Below are positions 53,873 to 62,096 of a DNA stretch of 64,000 nucleotides, one piece after another (the first letter of the stretch is position 1; each line of letters starts with the position of its first letter). The DNA comes from Pseudomonas oryzihabitans NBRC 102199 (GTDB lineage: Bacteria > Pseudomonadota > Gammaproteobacteria > Pseudomonadales > Pseudomonadaceae): NCBI RefSeq assembly GCF_000730625.1, contig NZ_BBIT01000014.1, positions 248,001 to 312,000 on the forward strand, read 5' to 3'. The notes under the pieces are model-generated. The model was given only the letters and a program-made list of their open reading frames with translations. It had not been told where the DNA came from and searched no databases. Both the position numbers and the translations under genes were made by a program.

Positions 53873-54043
53873 ATGCGTGAACAGCCGTTGACCAGCGTAG
53901 CCCTGATCGATGCCAGTCGCCTGGAAGCACGGCGAGAAGGGCGCTTGCGCGCGCTGCAGCGCGGCATCCTCATCAGTTGCAGCCTGGGTGTCCTGGGAGC
54001 TGCGGCCCTGCACCTGGCCTACTTGGCCGCCGGCGGTCGCTAG
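53873..54043 (+). CDS. Small single-helix membrane protein (56 aa)
   Basis: A short gene with a good ribosome-binding site (AGGGAG) and a good promoter. The product starts MREQPLTSVALIDASRLEA, has an arginine-rich stretch (about residues 16-30), and a hydrophobic helix from about residue 31 to 53 (ILISCSLGVLGAAALHLAYL). No family is recognised. The charge pattern predicts an N-in topology. It lies alone between the helicase and pyk. Confidence 0.65.
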   Translation: MREQPLTSVALIDASRLEARREGRLRALQRGILISCSLGVLGAAALHLAYLAAGGR

Positions 54044-54066
54044 GGCTGCCTGGCCCCGATCCGTCC

Positions 54067-54101
54067 AGAAAAAAGCCCCGCACAGGGACCTGTGCGGGGC
54101 T
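54067..54101 (-). terminator. Intrinsic terminator of pykA
   Basis: A 13-bp perfect stem, AGCCCCGCACAGG (54074-54086) with CCTGTGCGGGGCT (54089-54101), has A-rich sequence on the left, which is a T run on the minus strand. Confidence 0.9.
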
Positions 54102-54136
54102 ATGTCTTCAGCACCGGTCGGAGACCGGCGGCGGGG

Positions 54137-55588
54137 TCAGACCAGCAGGTCGCCCACGCGGTACATCTTCATGGTGTTGGTGCCGTCACGCTTGGTGTAG
54201 CTGTCGCCCTTGGTCAGGATGACCCAGTCGCCGTGCTCGACGATACCGCGCTTGAGCAGTTCGTCCACCGCGGCCTGGCTCACCTTGTTCGCCGGCATGG
54301 TGGTCGGGTCGAAGGGGATGGTGTGCACGTTGCGGAACAGCGCGGTGCGGGCCTGGGTGGCACGGCTGGACGCGAAGGAGAAGATCGGCACCGAGGAACG
54401 CAGGCGCGACATGATCAGCGGGGTGTAGCCGGTGTCGGTCAGGCTGATGATGGCCTTCACGCCGGGGAAGTGGTTGGCCACGTAGATGGAGGCCAGGGCG
54501 ATGCTCTCGTCCCAACGGGTGAAGGTATGACCCAGGCGGTGGCTGGACAGCTTGCTGGTGGGCTGCTTCTCGGCACCGACGCAGACGCGCGCCATGGCCT
54601 TGACCGCTTCCACTGGATACTGGCCGGCGGCGCTCTCGGCGGAGAGCATCACGGCGTCGGTGTTGTCCAGCACGGCGTTGGCCACGTCGGAGACTTCCGC
54701 GCGGGTCGGCATGGGGCTGCTGATCATCGACTCCATCATCTGGGTCGCGGTGATCACCGCCTTGTTGAGGCGCCGGGCGTGGGAAATGATGCGCTTCTGG
54801 ATGCCCACCAGCTCGGCGTCGCCGATTTCCACGCCCAGGTCGCCCCGGGCCACCATCACGGCGTCGCTGGCATGGATCAGGCCGTCCAGGGCTTCGTCGT
54901 CCGCCACGGCTTCGGCGCGCTCGATCTTGGCCACCAGCCAGGACTTGCCACCGGCGGCTTCCATCAGGCGACGGGCTTCGTGCATGTCTTCGGCATCACG
55001 CGGGAAGGACACGGCCAGATAGTCGACCTCCATGGAGGCGGCCAGCTTGATGTCTTCGCGGTCCTTGTCGGTCAGCGCCGGAGCGGTGAGGCCACCGCCG
55101 CGACGGTTGATGCCCTTGTGGTCCGAAAGCGGGCCGCCGATCAGGGTGGTGCAATGCAGTTCGGTGGCGGTCATGCCTTCCACGCGCAGGACCACGCGGC
55201 CATCGTCCAGCAGCAGTTCGTCACCCACGCGGCAGTCGGTGACCAGGCCCGGGTAGTCGATGCCGACCACTTCTTCGGTGCCTTCGGTGCGCGGATGAGC
55301 GATGGACAGGCGGAAGGGATCGCCGACCTTGAGTTCGATGCGCTTGTTGACGAACTTGGCGATGCGGATCTTCGGACCCTGGAGATCGCCGAGCAGGGCG
55401 ACATGGCGACCGTGCTTGGCGGCGAGATCCCGTACCAGCTGACCACGAGCCCGGTGCTCGTCGGGCGTTCCATGCGAGAAGTTCAGGCGGGCGACGTCGA
55501 TGCCGGCGATGATGAGCTGCTCGAGGACGTCCGGAGAATTGCTGGCCGGGCCCAGGGTGGCGACGATCTTGGTACGGCGATAAATCAT
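54137..55588 (-). CDS. pykA: Pyruvate kinase, PykA type
   Basis: Glycolytic enzyme of 483 residues turning PEP and ADP into pyruvate and ATP. Conserved blocks include RTKIVATLGPAS at the start, KIERAEAV (catalytic Lys), MVARGDLGVEIG and ITATQMMESM. Length and sequence fit the PykA isozyme of Pseudomonas. It is monocistronic with its own terminator. The 196-base upstream gap showed no convincing HexR or Cra site. Confidence 0.96.
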   Translation of the reverse strand: MIYRRTKIVATLGPASNSPDVLEQLIIAGIDVARLNFSHGTPDEHRARGQLVRDLAAKHGRHVALLGDLQGPKIRIAKFVNKRIELKVGDPFRLSIAHPRTEGTEEVVGIDYPGLVTDCRVGDELLLDDGRVVLRVEGMTATELHCTTLIGGPLSDHKGINRRGGGLTAPALTDKDREDIKLAASMEVDYLAVSFPRDAEDMHEARRLMEAAGGKSWLVAKIERAEAVADDEALDGLIHASDAVMVARGDLGVEIGDAELVGIQKRIISHARRLNKAVITATQMMESMISSPMPTRAEVSDVANAVLDNTDAVMLSAESAAGQYPVEAVKAMARVCVGAEKQPTSKLSSHRLGHTFTRWDESIALASIYVANHFPGVKAIISLTDTGYTPLIMSRLRSSVPIFSFASSRATQARTALFRNVHTIPFDPTTMPANKVSQAAVDELLKRGIVEHGDWVILTKGDSYTKRDGTNTMKMYRVGDLLV

Positions 55589-55784
55589 GCAGTCTTTCCT
55601 TTAGCGGATTGCAACCATGAGTCGGCGCCTCAGCGCCGAGTCGACGTAGAACACGGAGCGCACCTCATTGTAGCGCTGTCGCGTGGCCAGCACATGACGG
55701 CTTTTCGCAGCTTGGTCACACCAATGGTCGTTTGCCCTCAAGAAGCGGGCCCCGGCGCCGATCTAGCGAGCAGGAGGACTTTCC

Positions 55785-56171
55785 ATGCGCCCTTATCTCT
55801 GCCTGTTCCTGCTGCTCGGTCTCACCGGCTGTACCAGCGTCTCGATGAATTCCTATCTGGATGCCGCCTATAAATCCTATAGCGAAGGCGACTGCAACAA
55901 TGCCTTGCTGCAGATCTCCCAGGCTGAACGCAAGGGTCGGGCACGGCCCTGGCTGCAACCGGAATTTTCCATGCTGCGCGGCCAGTGTCTGGAGCAGCAG
56001 CAACTGTACGCCGACGCGGTCCAGACCTATCGTTTCATCCAGGTCCGGTTTCCGGCCAGCGAATACGCCTATCGGGCCCAGGCCCGACTGGACACCCTGC
56101 GCCAATTGGGGCTAGATGGCGGAACGGCCGTTGCGACGCCCCAACCGGTGCGAAAACTACCGCAGCGCTGA
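55785..56171 (+). CDS. Small TPR-like lipoprotein (128 aa)
   Basis: Lipoprotein with lipobox LTGC (Cys16). The mature part has two or three TPR-like helical hairpins (YLDAAYKSYSEGDCNNAL and LYADAVQTYRFIQVRFPASE). Two extra cysteines (GDCNNA, RGQCLEQ) may form a disulfide. Similar to small Pseudomonas lipoproteins next to PilZ genes. Role unknown; a scaffold in the periplasm is plausible. Confidence 0.8.
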   Translation: MRPYLCLFLLLGLTGCTSVSMNSYLDAAYKSYSEGDCNNALLQISQAERKGRARPWLQPEFSMLRGQCLEQQQLYADAVQTYRFIQVRFPASEYAYRAQARLDTLRQLGLDGGTAVATPQPVRKLPQR

Positions 56172-56227
56172 GCTTTCCAGGACGTTGTCGGTAAACTGGC
56201 TTTACCGTGTGCAGGATGAATCGCACC

Positions 56228-56590
56228 ATGACTCAGAATCGTCGTATCGAGCGCCACCAGCTGCCCTACTATTTGAAGGTGTTCAACCGCTTTACCGACA
56301 AGCCCATGGGCTACATCGGCAACATTTCCCGCGAGGGGCTGCTGATGATCAGCCAGCTGCCCATGCTGGTGAATGCGCGCTTCGAACTTCGGCTGAAGAT
56401 TCCGGGGCAGGACGGTCAGCTGCATTTCGTCGACTTCGACGCCCGCTGCCAGTGGAGTCATGAAGACGTGACCCCGGGCAACTACGATTCGGGCTTCAGC
56501 GTCGCCGAGCCGCCGGCCGAATTCGCCGAATTGATCGACGTGCTGCAGCACTACTTCACCTTCGGCCGCCTCTCTCAGTCGGCGGCCTGA
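56228..56590 (+). CDS. PilZ-domain protein
   Basis: Protein of 120 residues made of one PilZ domain, a receptor for cyclic di-GMP. The RxxxR motif is QNRRIERHQLPY (residues 3-14) and the (D/N)xSxxG motif is GNISREGLL, with Asn in place of the usual Asp. Both binding motifs seem usable. The ATG at 56228 is preferred; one at 56216 is also in frame. Output partner unknown. Its 3' end overlaps the convergent DUF58-like gene by 16 bases. Confidence 0.88.
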   Translation: MTQNRRIERHQLPYYLKVFNRFTDKPMGYIGNISREGLLMISQLPMLVNARFELRLKIPGQDGQLHFVDFDARCQWSHEDVTPGNYDSGFSVAEPPAEFAELIDVLQHYFTFGRLSQSAA

Positions 56591-57393
56591 TCCGGGTCAC
56601 CGGCATTCCATAGCTGCAGCAGGCGGGTCTGCAGATCCGCCGTGGCGCTGGCCGCCAGCCGGCGGACGGGCCTTCGCTCCAGCCGCGCGGCCAGCCGCTC
56701 GCCCTGGATCCGGGCCTGCCAGGCGTCGGCATAGCGGCGCGCATCGCGCCAGCTGCGGATGTCGTCGGGTTCCGCCACCTGCTGCCGTGCGGTGTCGACC
56801 AGCCAGAGCTGCAGGCCGCGTCGGACCAGGTCCAGACGGCCGAGCCAGACCGCCAGCTCTTCATCCAGCGGTGCCGCCACCACCAGCACACTGCCCGGGC
56901 GCGCCTGACGGCAGAGCCGTGCCAGCGCTGCCCTGAGATCGCTCGTCGCACCTGGCAGCCGCACCGGCAGTTCGGCTGGCGTCAGGCGGCAAGCAGCCGT
57001 GCCTGCCGCCAGCAGGCGCAGCTCGGGATCGAGACCATAGAGCCACAGCTCATTGCCGCTGGCCGCCAGGGCCTGCCCGAAACCCAGCATCTGCTGGTGG
57101 TCGCCTGACCGCTCGGCCTGTCCTCGTCCCTGCTCGGCCGGGCTGGCGATCAGCAGGTGCAGGGGGGTATCCGCGCGCAGGCGTGCCCTGGAGGCCGGTG
57201 CGGCGAGCGGCGGATGCTCACCACTCGCTCGCCGGCGCCGGCGGGCGTTCAGCCGCCCCATAACGCTCAGTCCCAGCAGCAGCAGGGCACCCGCCGCCGG
57301 CAGGCCCTGCCAGCGCAGGGGCGCCAGTCCGCCCAGGATCAGGCTGAGCAGCGCCAGGGCGACCAGTGCCAGGGGCAGGCAGCGCTGGATCAT
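56575..57393 (-). CDS. DUF58-like membrane protein of a MoxR operon
   Basis: Protein of 272 residues with two N-terminal helices (about 6-23 and 28-46) and a cytoplasmic domain that, by position, should be the DUF58/vWA-like partner of MoxR. The classic DUF58 signature is not clear; I see HLLIASPAEQGR, then an acidic-rich region and DIRSWRDARRYADAW. The ATG at 57393 overlaps the moxR stop as ATGA; a GTG 18 bases upstream is possible. The assignment rests mainly on context. Confidence 0.65.
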   Translation of the reverse strand: MIQRCLPLALVALALLSLILGGLAPLRWQGLPAAGALLLLGLSVMGRLNARRRRRASGEHPPLAAPASRARLRADTPLHLLIASPAEQGRGQAERSGDHQQMLGFGQALAASGNELWLYGLDPELRLLAAGTAACRLTPAELPVRLPGATSDLRAALARLCRQARPGSVLVVAAPLDEELAVWLGRLDLVRRGLQLWLVDTARQQVAEPDDIRSWRDARRYADAWQARIQGERLAARLERRPVRRLAASATADLQTRLLQLWNAGDPDQAAD

Positions 57394-58385
57394 GGGCGCG
57401 GTGCCGGACACTGTCCCAGCAGCTTGAGGATCTGGCCGTCCAGGCTGTCACCCTCGAATTCGCGTTCTGGCGTCAGCCGCAGCCGCGGCCGCAGCACGGC
57501 GGGCAGCAGGGTGCGCACATCCTCGGGCGTCACGCTGTCGCCACCGCGCAGAAAGGCCTGTGCCTGGGCCAGGCGCAGCAGGGCCTGACCGGCGCGCGGT
57601 CCGGCGCCCTGTTCGAAGGCCGGCCATTCCCGGGTGAGACGGATCAGGCGCACGGCATGCTCCAAGACCGGCTCCGCAACCGGCAGGCCGGCCACCAGTC
57701 GCTGCAGCGCCGGCAGATCCCGCGCCTGCAGCAGGGGGCGCAGCGCCGCCGCTTCCAAGGGGTCGCCCTGGCCCTGCTGCACGGCCTGGCGCAGGGCGGC
57801 CAGTTCCTGGCCTTCTGCCGGCCACTCCAGACGCAGTTGCACCAGGAAGCGATCCCGCAGCGCCAGTGGCAGCTCGCTGCCCAGTGGGCGGGTGGCGATC
57901 ACCATGAAGGGCGCCGGCAGGGGCACCTGGCGACCGCCCAGACTCAGCTGGCGGCCCTGCAGGGCGTCGTCCAGCAGCTGGAGGACCACCGGCGGCGCCC
58001 GATGCAGGTCTTCGAGCAGGACCAGGGAATTGAACAGCGGACCCCGGCGCAGACGGGCACTGTCGCTGCCGAGGTCCGTGACGATTTCGCCGGCCACCTC
58101 GGCAGGGGTCAGGGCCGGATGGCAGTGCAGCCGGGCGAAACCGGCATCAAGGCTGGCCGCCAGGGCGCGGGTCAGCAGCGTCTTGCCGGAGCCGGTGGGA
58201 CCTTCCAGCAACAGGTGACCGCCGGCCAGCAGGGTGGCGAGCAGTCCGTCCACGGCGGCGTCCTGCTGTGGCAGCACCTTGAGCAGGGCCTGCCGCAGGG
58301 CCTGCAGGCGGGTCAGGGCGCGGGCCTTGACGCCGGTATCGCCAGCGTCCACCGGAGTGGCGTCAGGAGGGGAACTGTCGGTCAT
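57390..58385 (-). CDS. MoxR-family AAA ATPase with altered motifs
   Basis: AAA+ chaperone-like ATPase of 331 residues. Walker A is intact (GPTGSGKT, 62-69). The Walker B region reads LVLLED (121-126), so the expected Asp-Glu is Glu-Asp, and the sensor-1 region reads ATRPLGSELP where MoxR proteins usually have ATQNP. GGDSVTPEDV near the C-terminus is typical of the lid. It overlaps the DUF4350 gene by 23 bases. Family role: assembling or activating protein complexes; here probably at the membrane. Confidence 0.85.
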   Translation of the reverse strand: MTDSSPPDATPVDAGDTGVKARALTRLQALRQALLKVLPQQDAAVDGLLATLLAGGHLLLEGPTGSGKTLLTRALAASLDAGFARLHCHPALTPAEVAGEIVTDLGSDSARLRRGPLFNSLVLLEDLHRAPPVVLQLLDDALQGRQLSLGGRQVPLPAPFMVIATRPLGSELPLALRDRFLVQLRLEWPAEGQELAALRQAVQQGQGDPLEAAALRPLLQARDLPALQRLVAGLPVAEPVLEHAVRLIRLTREWPAFEQGAGPRAGQALLRLAQAQAFLRGGDSVTPEDVRTLLPAVLRPRLRLTPEREFEGDSLDGQILKLLGQCPAPRP

Positions 58386-59583
58386 CGGAAGTCCTCGGGA
58401 GCGGGGGACGCACGGCCAGGTGCAACAGGCGCAGCTGGACGATGCGGCGGGTGAAGTCGCGAGCGGAGAGGCGCGCCGGGCTTGGGCGCATCGCCTCGCC
58501 CACCGCGCGGGTGCTCAAGCCGCTCAGACGCGCAAGATATTGCCAGCGCTCGGCCACGCCCTGGTCGGCGAGTTCGGGGCGGCGGCGGTGCACCTCGCGC
58601 TGGATATCGCGCTGCAGGGTGGCGATCAATTCGGGCCAGCGTTGGGCATCACGCCGTGGCGCCGGATTCTGCCGACGACGTCTCAGCCAGATTCCTGCCG
58701 CCAGCGTCAGCAGCCCAAGGGCCAGGCCATAGCGTTGCAAGGCGTCCAGCCACAGGGGGAGCGGTGGCGCCGGGGCGATCAGGGTCACCGGCGCGCCCTG
58801 GGTGAGGTACCACAGCAGCCAGGCATTGTCGTACTGGGCGAGATGGGCGTTGCTCCAGAGATCGCTGTCCGACAGCAGGGTCACGCTGCCATCGCCCCAG
58901 GGCAGCATCAGCATATGGGTGGCGCTGGCGCTGCTGGCCCAGGCCACCGCCTGATCGCCGACATCGAACAGATGGCGACTGTCGTCGAAGCCAAGATAGG
59001 CGGGAGCATCGTCCTCGGCGAGATAGAGTTGGGTCAGGTTGGGCCACAGCGGCAGCGCCATGATCGGCGGGGCGGCGCCGCCCAGTTCGCGGGTCGCCAT
59101 GGGACGCACGCCCAGGGTCGCGCTGAGCGCCAGGGTGCTGTCATCGGCGACGGCCACCAGCCGGCCGCCCGCCTCGACCCAGTCCAGCAGCGCCTGGGCC
59201 TGAGCCTCCGCCAGGGGCGGGTTGCCGGCCAGCCAGAACCTGACGTCCTGGGGCGGTAGTTCGGCGAGCTGCTCGGGTTGGCCGCGCTGCACCCGGCTGC
59301 CGAAGTGCTGCAGATAAGCCGCCGCCAGCGCCTGGGGATCGGTGCTGCGGGTGGTCGCGGCGAGTTGGGTGGCGAGTTGGCGTGCGGTCCGGCTGTCGAG
59401 TCCCTGATGGGTCAGGCGCAGGCTGGCCGGGCCACTGTCGGTCTGTGGCGGCAGAGGGCAGGACAGCGGCTCCTGCTGCGCGAGGCAGGCCAGCGACAGG
59501 GTCAGTGCCCAGACGGCGGCGCCCAGGCGTACGCCGATACCTCGGCACCTGGAGCGAACGGAGAGCCGATCGACTGAACGCAT
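58363..59583 (-). CDS. DUF4350-domain membrane protein
   Basis: Protein of 406 residues. An N-terminal helix (about 18-36), a large periplasmic domain (37-285) with DDSTLALSATLG and LLSDSDLWSNAHLAQYDNAWLL (the DUF4350 pattern of a glutamine-amidotransferase-like fold), a second helix (about 287-302), and a cytoplasmic tail. First gene of the three-gene MoxR operon. Such operons usually also encode a DUF4129 protein and others, not seen here. Function unknown. Confidence 0.8.
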   Translation of the reverse strand: MRSVDRLSVRSRCRGIGVRLGAAVWALTLSLACLAQQEPLSCPLPPQTDSGPASLRLTHQGLDSRTARQLATQLAATTRSTDPQALAAAYLQHFGSRVQRGQPEQLAELPPQDVRFWLAGNPPLAEAQAQALLDWVEAGGRLVAVADDSTLALSATLGVRPMATRELGGAAPPIMALPLWPNLTQLYLAEDDAPAYLGFDDSRHLFDVGDQAVAWASSASATHMLMLPWGDGSVTLLSDSDLWSNAHLAQYDNAWLLWYLTQGAPVTLIAPAPPLPLWLDALQRYGLALGLLTLAAGIWLRRRRQNPAPRRDAQRWPELIATLQRDIQREVHRRRPELADQGVAERWQYLARLSGLSTRAVGEAMRPSPARLSARDFTRRIVQLRLLHLAVRPPLPRTSDDRQFPS

Positions 59584-59691
59584 GGGAAGGGAGGATACGC
59601 GGAAGACGGACGCCAGAGCCTAGCGGGTGCGGGCGCCAGGGAGCAAGGCGCGCGACGATGCTAGACTGCGCCGATTCTAGGGGAGGGCGGT

Positions 59692-61137
59692 GTGACGCAA
59701 AGTATCTTCTGGTACGACTTCGAGACCACGGGCATCGATCCACGGCGGGATCGTCCGCTGCAGGTGGCCGGGGTGCGTACCGATCTGGACCTCAACGAAA
59801 TCGAAGCGCCGCTCAATCTGCATTGCCAGCTGAGCGAGGACGTCCTGCCCCATCCGGCAGCCTGCCTGGTCACCGGTATCCTGCCCGCCACCCTGCAGCG
59901 CCTGGGGCTGCGCGAGCGGGACTTCGTCCAGCGTCTGCATGAGGAGTTGCGGCGTCCCAATACCTGCAGCGTCGGCTACAACAACCTCAGATTCGACGAC
60001 GAAATGGTACGGCACAGCCTGTACCGCAACTTTCACGACCCCTATGCCCGCGAGTGGCAGCAGGGCAACAGTCGCTGGGATGTGCTTGGCCTGGTCCGGG
60101 CGCTCTATGCCTTTCGCCCGGAAAGCCTGGACTGGCCGCAGGACGAGCAGCGCGTTTCCCTGCGCCTGGATCGCCTGACCGTCGCCAATGGCATCGAACA
60201 CGCCCAGGCCCATGACGCCCTGGCGGATGTCCGCGCGACCCTGGCCCTGGCGCGCCTGGTCAGGCAGCGGCAGCCAAGGCTCTATGACTATCTCTGGACG
60301 CAGCGCCAGAAGAAGGCGGCGCTGGCGCGCATTCGTCTGCTCGAACCCCTGCTGCATGTCTCGGGACGCTTCAGCGCCGAGCGGCACTTTCTCGCCCCTG
60401 TCCTGCCGCTGGCCTGGCATCCGGTCAATCGCAATGCGTTGATCGTCTGCGACCTCGGCCTGGCGCCGGAGCCGCTGCTGGACCTGGACGTCGAGACCCT
60501 GCGCGAACGCCTCTATACCCGGCGGGATGCGCTGGCCGAGGGTGACCTGCCGGTGCCGCTCAAGCTGGTACAGATCAACAAGTGTCCGATTCTGGCGCCC
60601 TTCAGCGTCTTGCGTCCGGCGGACATGGAACGGCTGCAATTCGATCTGGCGGCCGTCTGGCGCCGCGTCCGCCAACTGCTCGACCAGCGTGCGACCTGGC
60701 AACCCAAGGTGCAGGCCCTCTATGCCGAGGCATCCGGATTGGCCGCCCAGGAACAGGAGGCCGAAGCAAGACTGTACGACGGCTTCATTGCCGCCGAAGA
60801 ACGGCAACTCTGCGACCAAGTTCATCAATGTCCGGCGGAGCAACTTGGCAGCCGCGCCTGGCCCTTTCGGGATGAGCGACATCCAGAGCTGTTCTTTCGC
60901 TATCGAGCGCGCAACTTTCCTGAGTTGCTGACGGCGGAAGAAGAGGCTCGTTGGCGACAATTCTGTCGGCAGCGTCTGCTGGGTGAAGAGCAACAAGGTC
61001 ATATGACCTGCACGCAGTTCCTCACCCTGACCGAACAATTGCGGCGAGAAGTCCCGGTTGATCAGGTGCCGATTCTCGAGGCCTGGTCCGCTCATGTTCG
61101 AGCGGTGATGCAGCGATTGGATCGGGCGGTTGCCTGA
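59692..61137 (+). CDS. sbcB: Exodeoxyribonuclease I
   Basis: Single-strand 3'-5' DNA exonuclease of 481 residues used in recombination and mismatch repair. DEDD-type motifs: Asp9 and Glu11 (WYDFETTG), Asp in YNNLRFDDE, and His/Asp in AHDALADV. An SH3-like and helical C-terminal half follow. The GTG start follows GGGGAGGG. The order sbcB-mvaT-purU is the same as in P. aeruginosa. Confidence 0.96.
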   Translation: MTQSIFWYDFETTGIDPRRDRPLQVAGVRTDLDLNEIEAPLNLHCQLSEDVLPHPAACLVTGILPATLQRLGLRERDFVQRLHEELRRPNTCSVGYNNLRFDDEMVRHSLYRNFHDPYAREWQQGNSRWDVLGLVRALYAFRPESLDWPQDEQRVSLRLDRLTVANGIEHAQAHDALADVRATLALARLVRQRQPRLYDYLWTQRQKKAALARIRLLEPLLHVSGRFSAERHFLAPVLPLAWHPVNRNALIVCDLGLAPEPLLDLDVETLRERLYTRRDALAEGDLPVPLKLVQINKCPILAPFSVLRPADMERLQFDLAAVWRRVRQLLDQRATWQPKVQALYAEASGLAAQEQEAEARLYDGFIAAEERQLCDQVHQCPAEQLGSRAWPFRDERHPELFFRYRARNFPELLTAEEEARWRQFCRQRLLGEEQQGHMTCTQFLTLTEQLRREVPVDQVPILEAWSAHVRAVMQRLDRAVA

Positions 61138-61381
61138 AGTCGCAAAAACCGGATACCGATCCGAGACGTTTGTTAACCAAAAAAAGAGTGGCAAGCAGCA
61201 AATTCGGACGGACGCTATCCGACCGCGGTTGAAGCAAGGGACAAGTGATAGGGAAGTACCGCGCCGGAGATGAAAGCGCTTCGGGCGCTGTGGTGCGGGG
61301 TATCGATAACGGCGAGCGGTCACCAGGCCTAACCTGGGTCCGCGCCTGGCAGGCTGCGGTAAACGTCTGCCAGGCGGGCAA

Positions 61382-61411
61382 AAAAGAACGCCGGCCGGCC
61401 GGCGTTCTTTT
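61382..61411 (-). terminator. Intrinsic terminator of mvaT
   Basis: AAAAGAACGCCGG (61382-61394) and CCGGCGTTCTTTT (61399-61411) form a perfect 13-bp stem with loop CCGG, with six A at 61380-61385 acting as the T run on the minus strand. Confidence 0.9.
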
Positions 61412-61413
61412 GA

Positions 61414-61797
61414 TCAATCCAGCAGCGTTGCCCAGGATTCGACGTCGTCCGAACCCCATTTTGCTTTCCACTCTTTCAGCGTCTTGTGATTGCCACCCTT
61501 GGTTTCGATCACTTCACCATTGTGCGGATTCTTGTATTGCTTAACTTTGCGCGCGCGCTTGGGCGTACTGCCACTGCTGGCCTTGGGAGTGCGCGCCTGG
61601 CGGGCAGGCTTGGCTTCGGTATCGAGAATGCCGATGATGTCGCGCAGGGACTTCTGATACTCACCCATCAACGCGCGGAGTTTCTTTTCGAATTCCAGTT
61701 CGCGCTGCAGTTTGTCGTCCTCTTGCAGCGACTTCAGGCGCTCCTGCAGTTCCTTGATGGCTTCTTCGGTCTGGCGGTATTCATTGATGAGCGACAT
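61414..61797 (-). CDS. mvaT: H-NS-family nucleoid protein MvaT
   Basis: Xenogeneic silencer of 127 residues that binds AT-rich DNA. The N-terminal coiled coil (about 1-60, MSLINEYRQTEEAIKELQER) oligomerises. A linker leads to the C-terminal DNA-binding domain RKVKQYKNPHNGEVIETKGG followed by LKEWKAKWG. Nearly identical to P. aeruginosa MvaT, with a slightly longer linker. It has its own promoter and terminator. Confidence 0.97.
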   Translation of the reverse strand: MSLINEYRQTEEAIKELQERLKSLQEDDKLQRELEFEKKLRALMGEYQKSLRDIIGILDTEAKPARQARTPKASSGSTPKRARKVKQYKNPHNGEVIETKGGNHKTLKEWKAKWGSDDVESWATLLD

Positions 61798-61817
61798 AAA
61801 CGGCCTTTGTTCTGAGT

Positions 61818-61841
61818 GATGCAGAGATGAAAGTCTGCATC
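61818..61841. promoter_or_regulatory. Inverted repeat at the mvaT transcript start
   Basis: GATGCAGA (61818-61825) and TCTGCATC (61834-61841) form a perfect 8-bp inverted repeat with an 8-base spacer. It straddles the predicted start of transcription, so it may be an operator or a 5' hairpin in the mvaT mRNA. Confidence 0.45.
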
Positions 61842-61842
61842 G

Positions 61843-61871
61843 ATCATAGATTGGCTATCGGGATAAGTAAA
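61843..61871 (-). promoter_or_regulatory. Predicted mvaT promoter
   Basis: On the minus strand, TTTACT (61866-61871) and TATGAT (61843-61848) are 17 bases apart. Transcription would start near 61836, about 40 bases before mvaT. Confidence 0.55.
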
Positions 61872-62096
61872 CTGTCCGCCTGACAGGTCGATAGTTGCAG
61901 CTCGTTTCGTCGCAACAGCGAAGTTGTCGAATACGCGTAACTTTCGACAGGGCATTGGCGGAACTTATCGGTTCTTACTTGTCCTTTGCAAAGTCTTTAC
62001 CCTGGCTCTACAGTCGCGCGCTATGGCGCCCTGCGCCGCTCGACGCTGCCGGCGACTGCGCCTAGAATGCAGCCCCTTTTCGTTCGAGGTTGTGCT

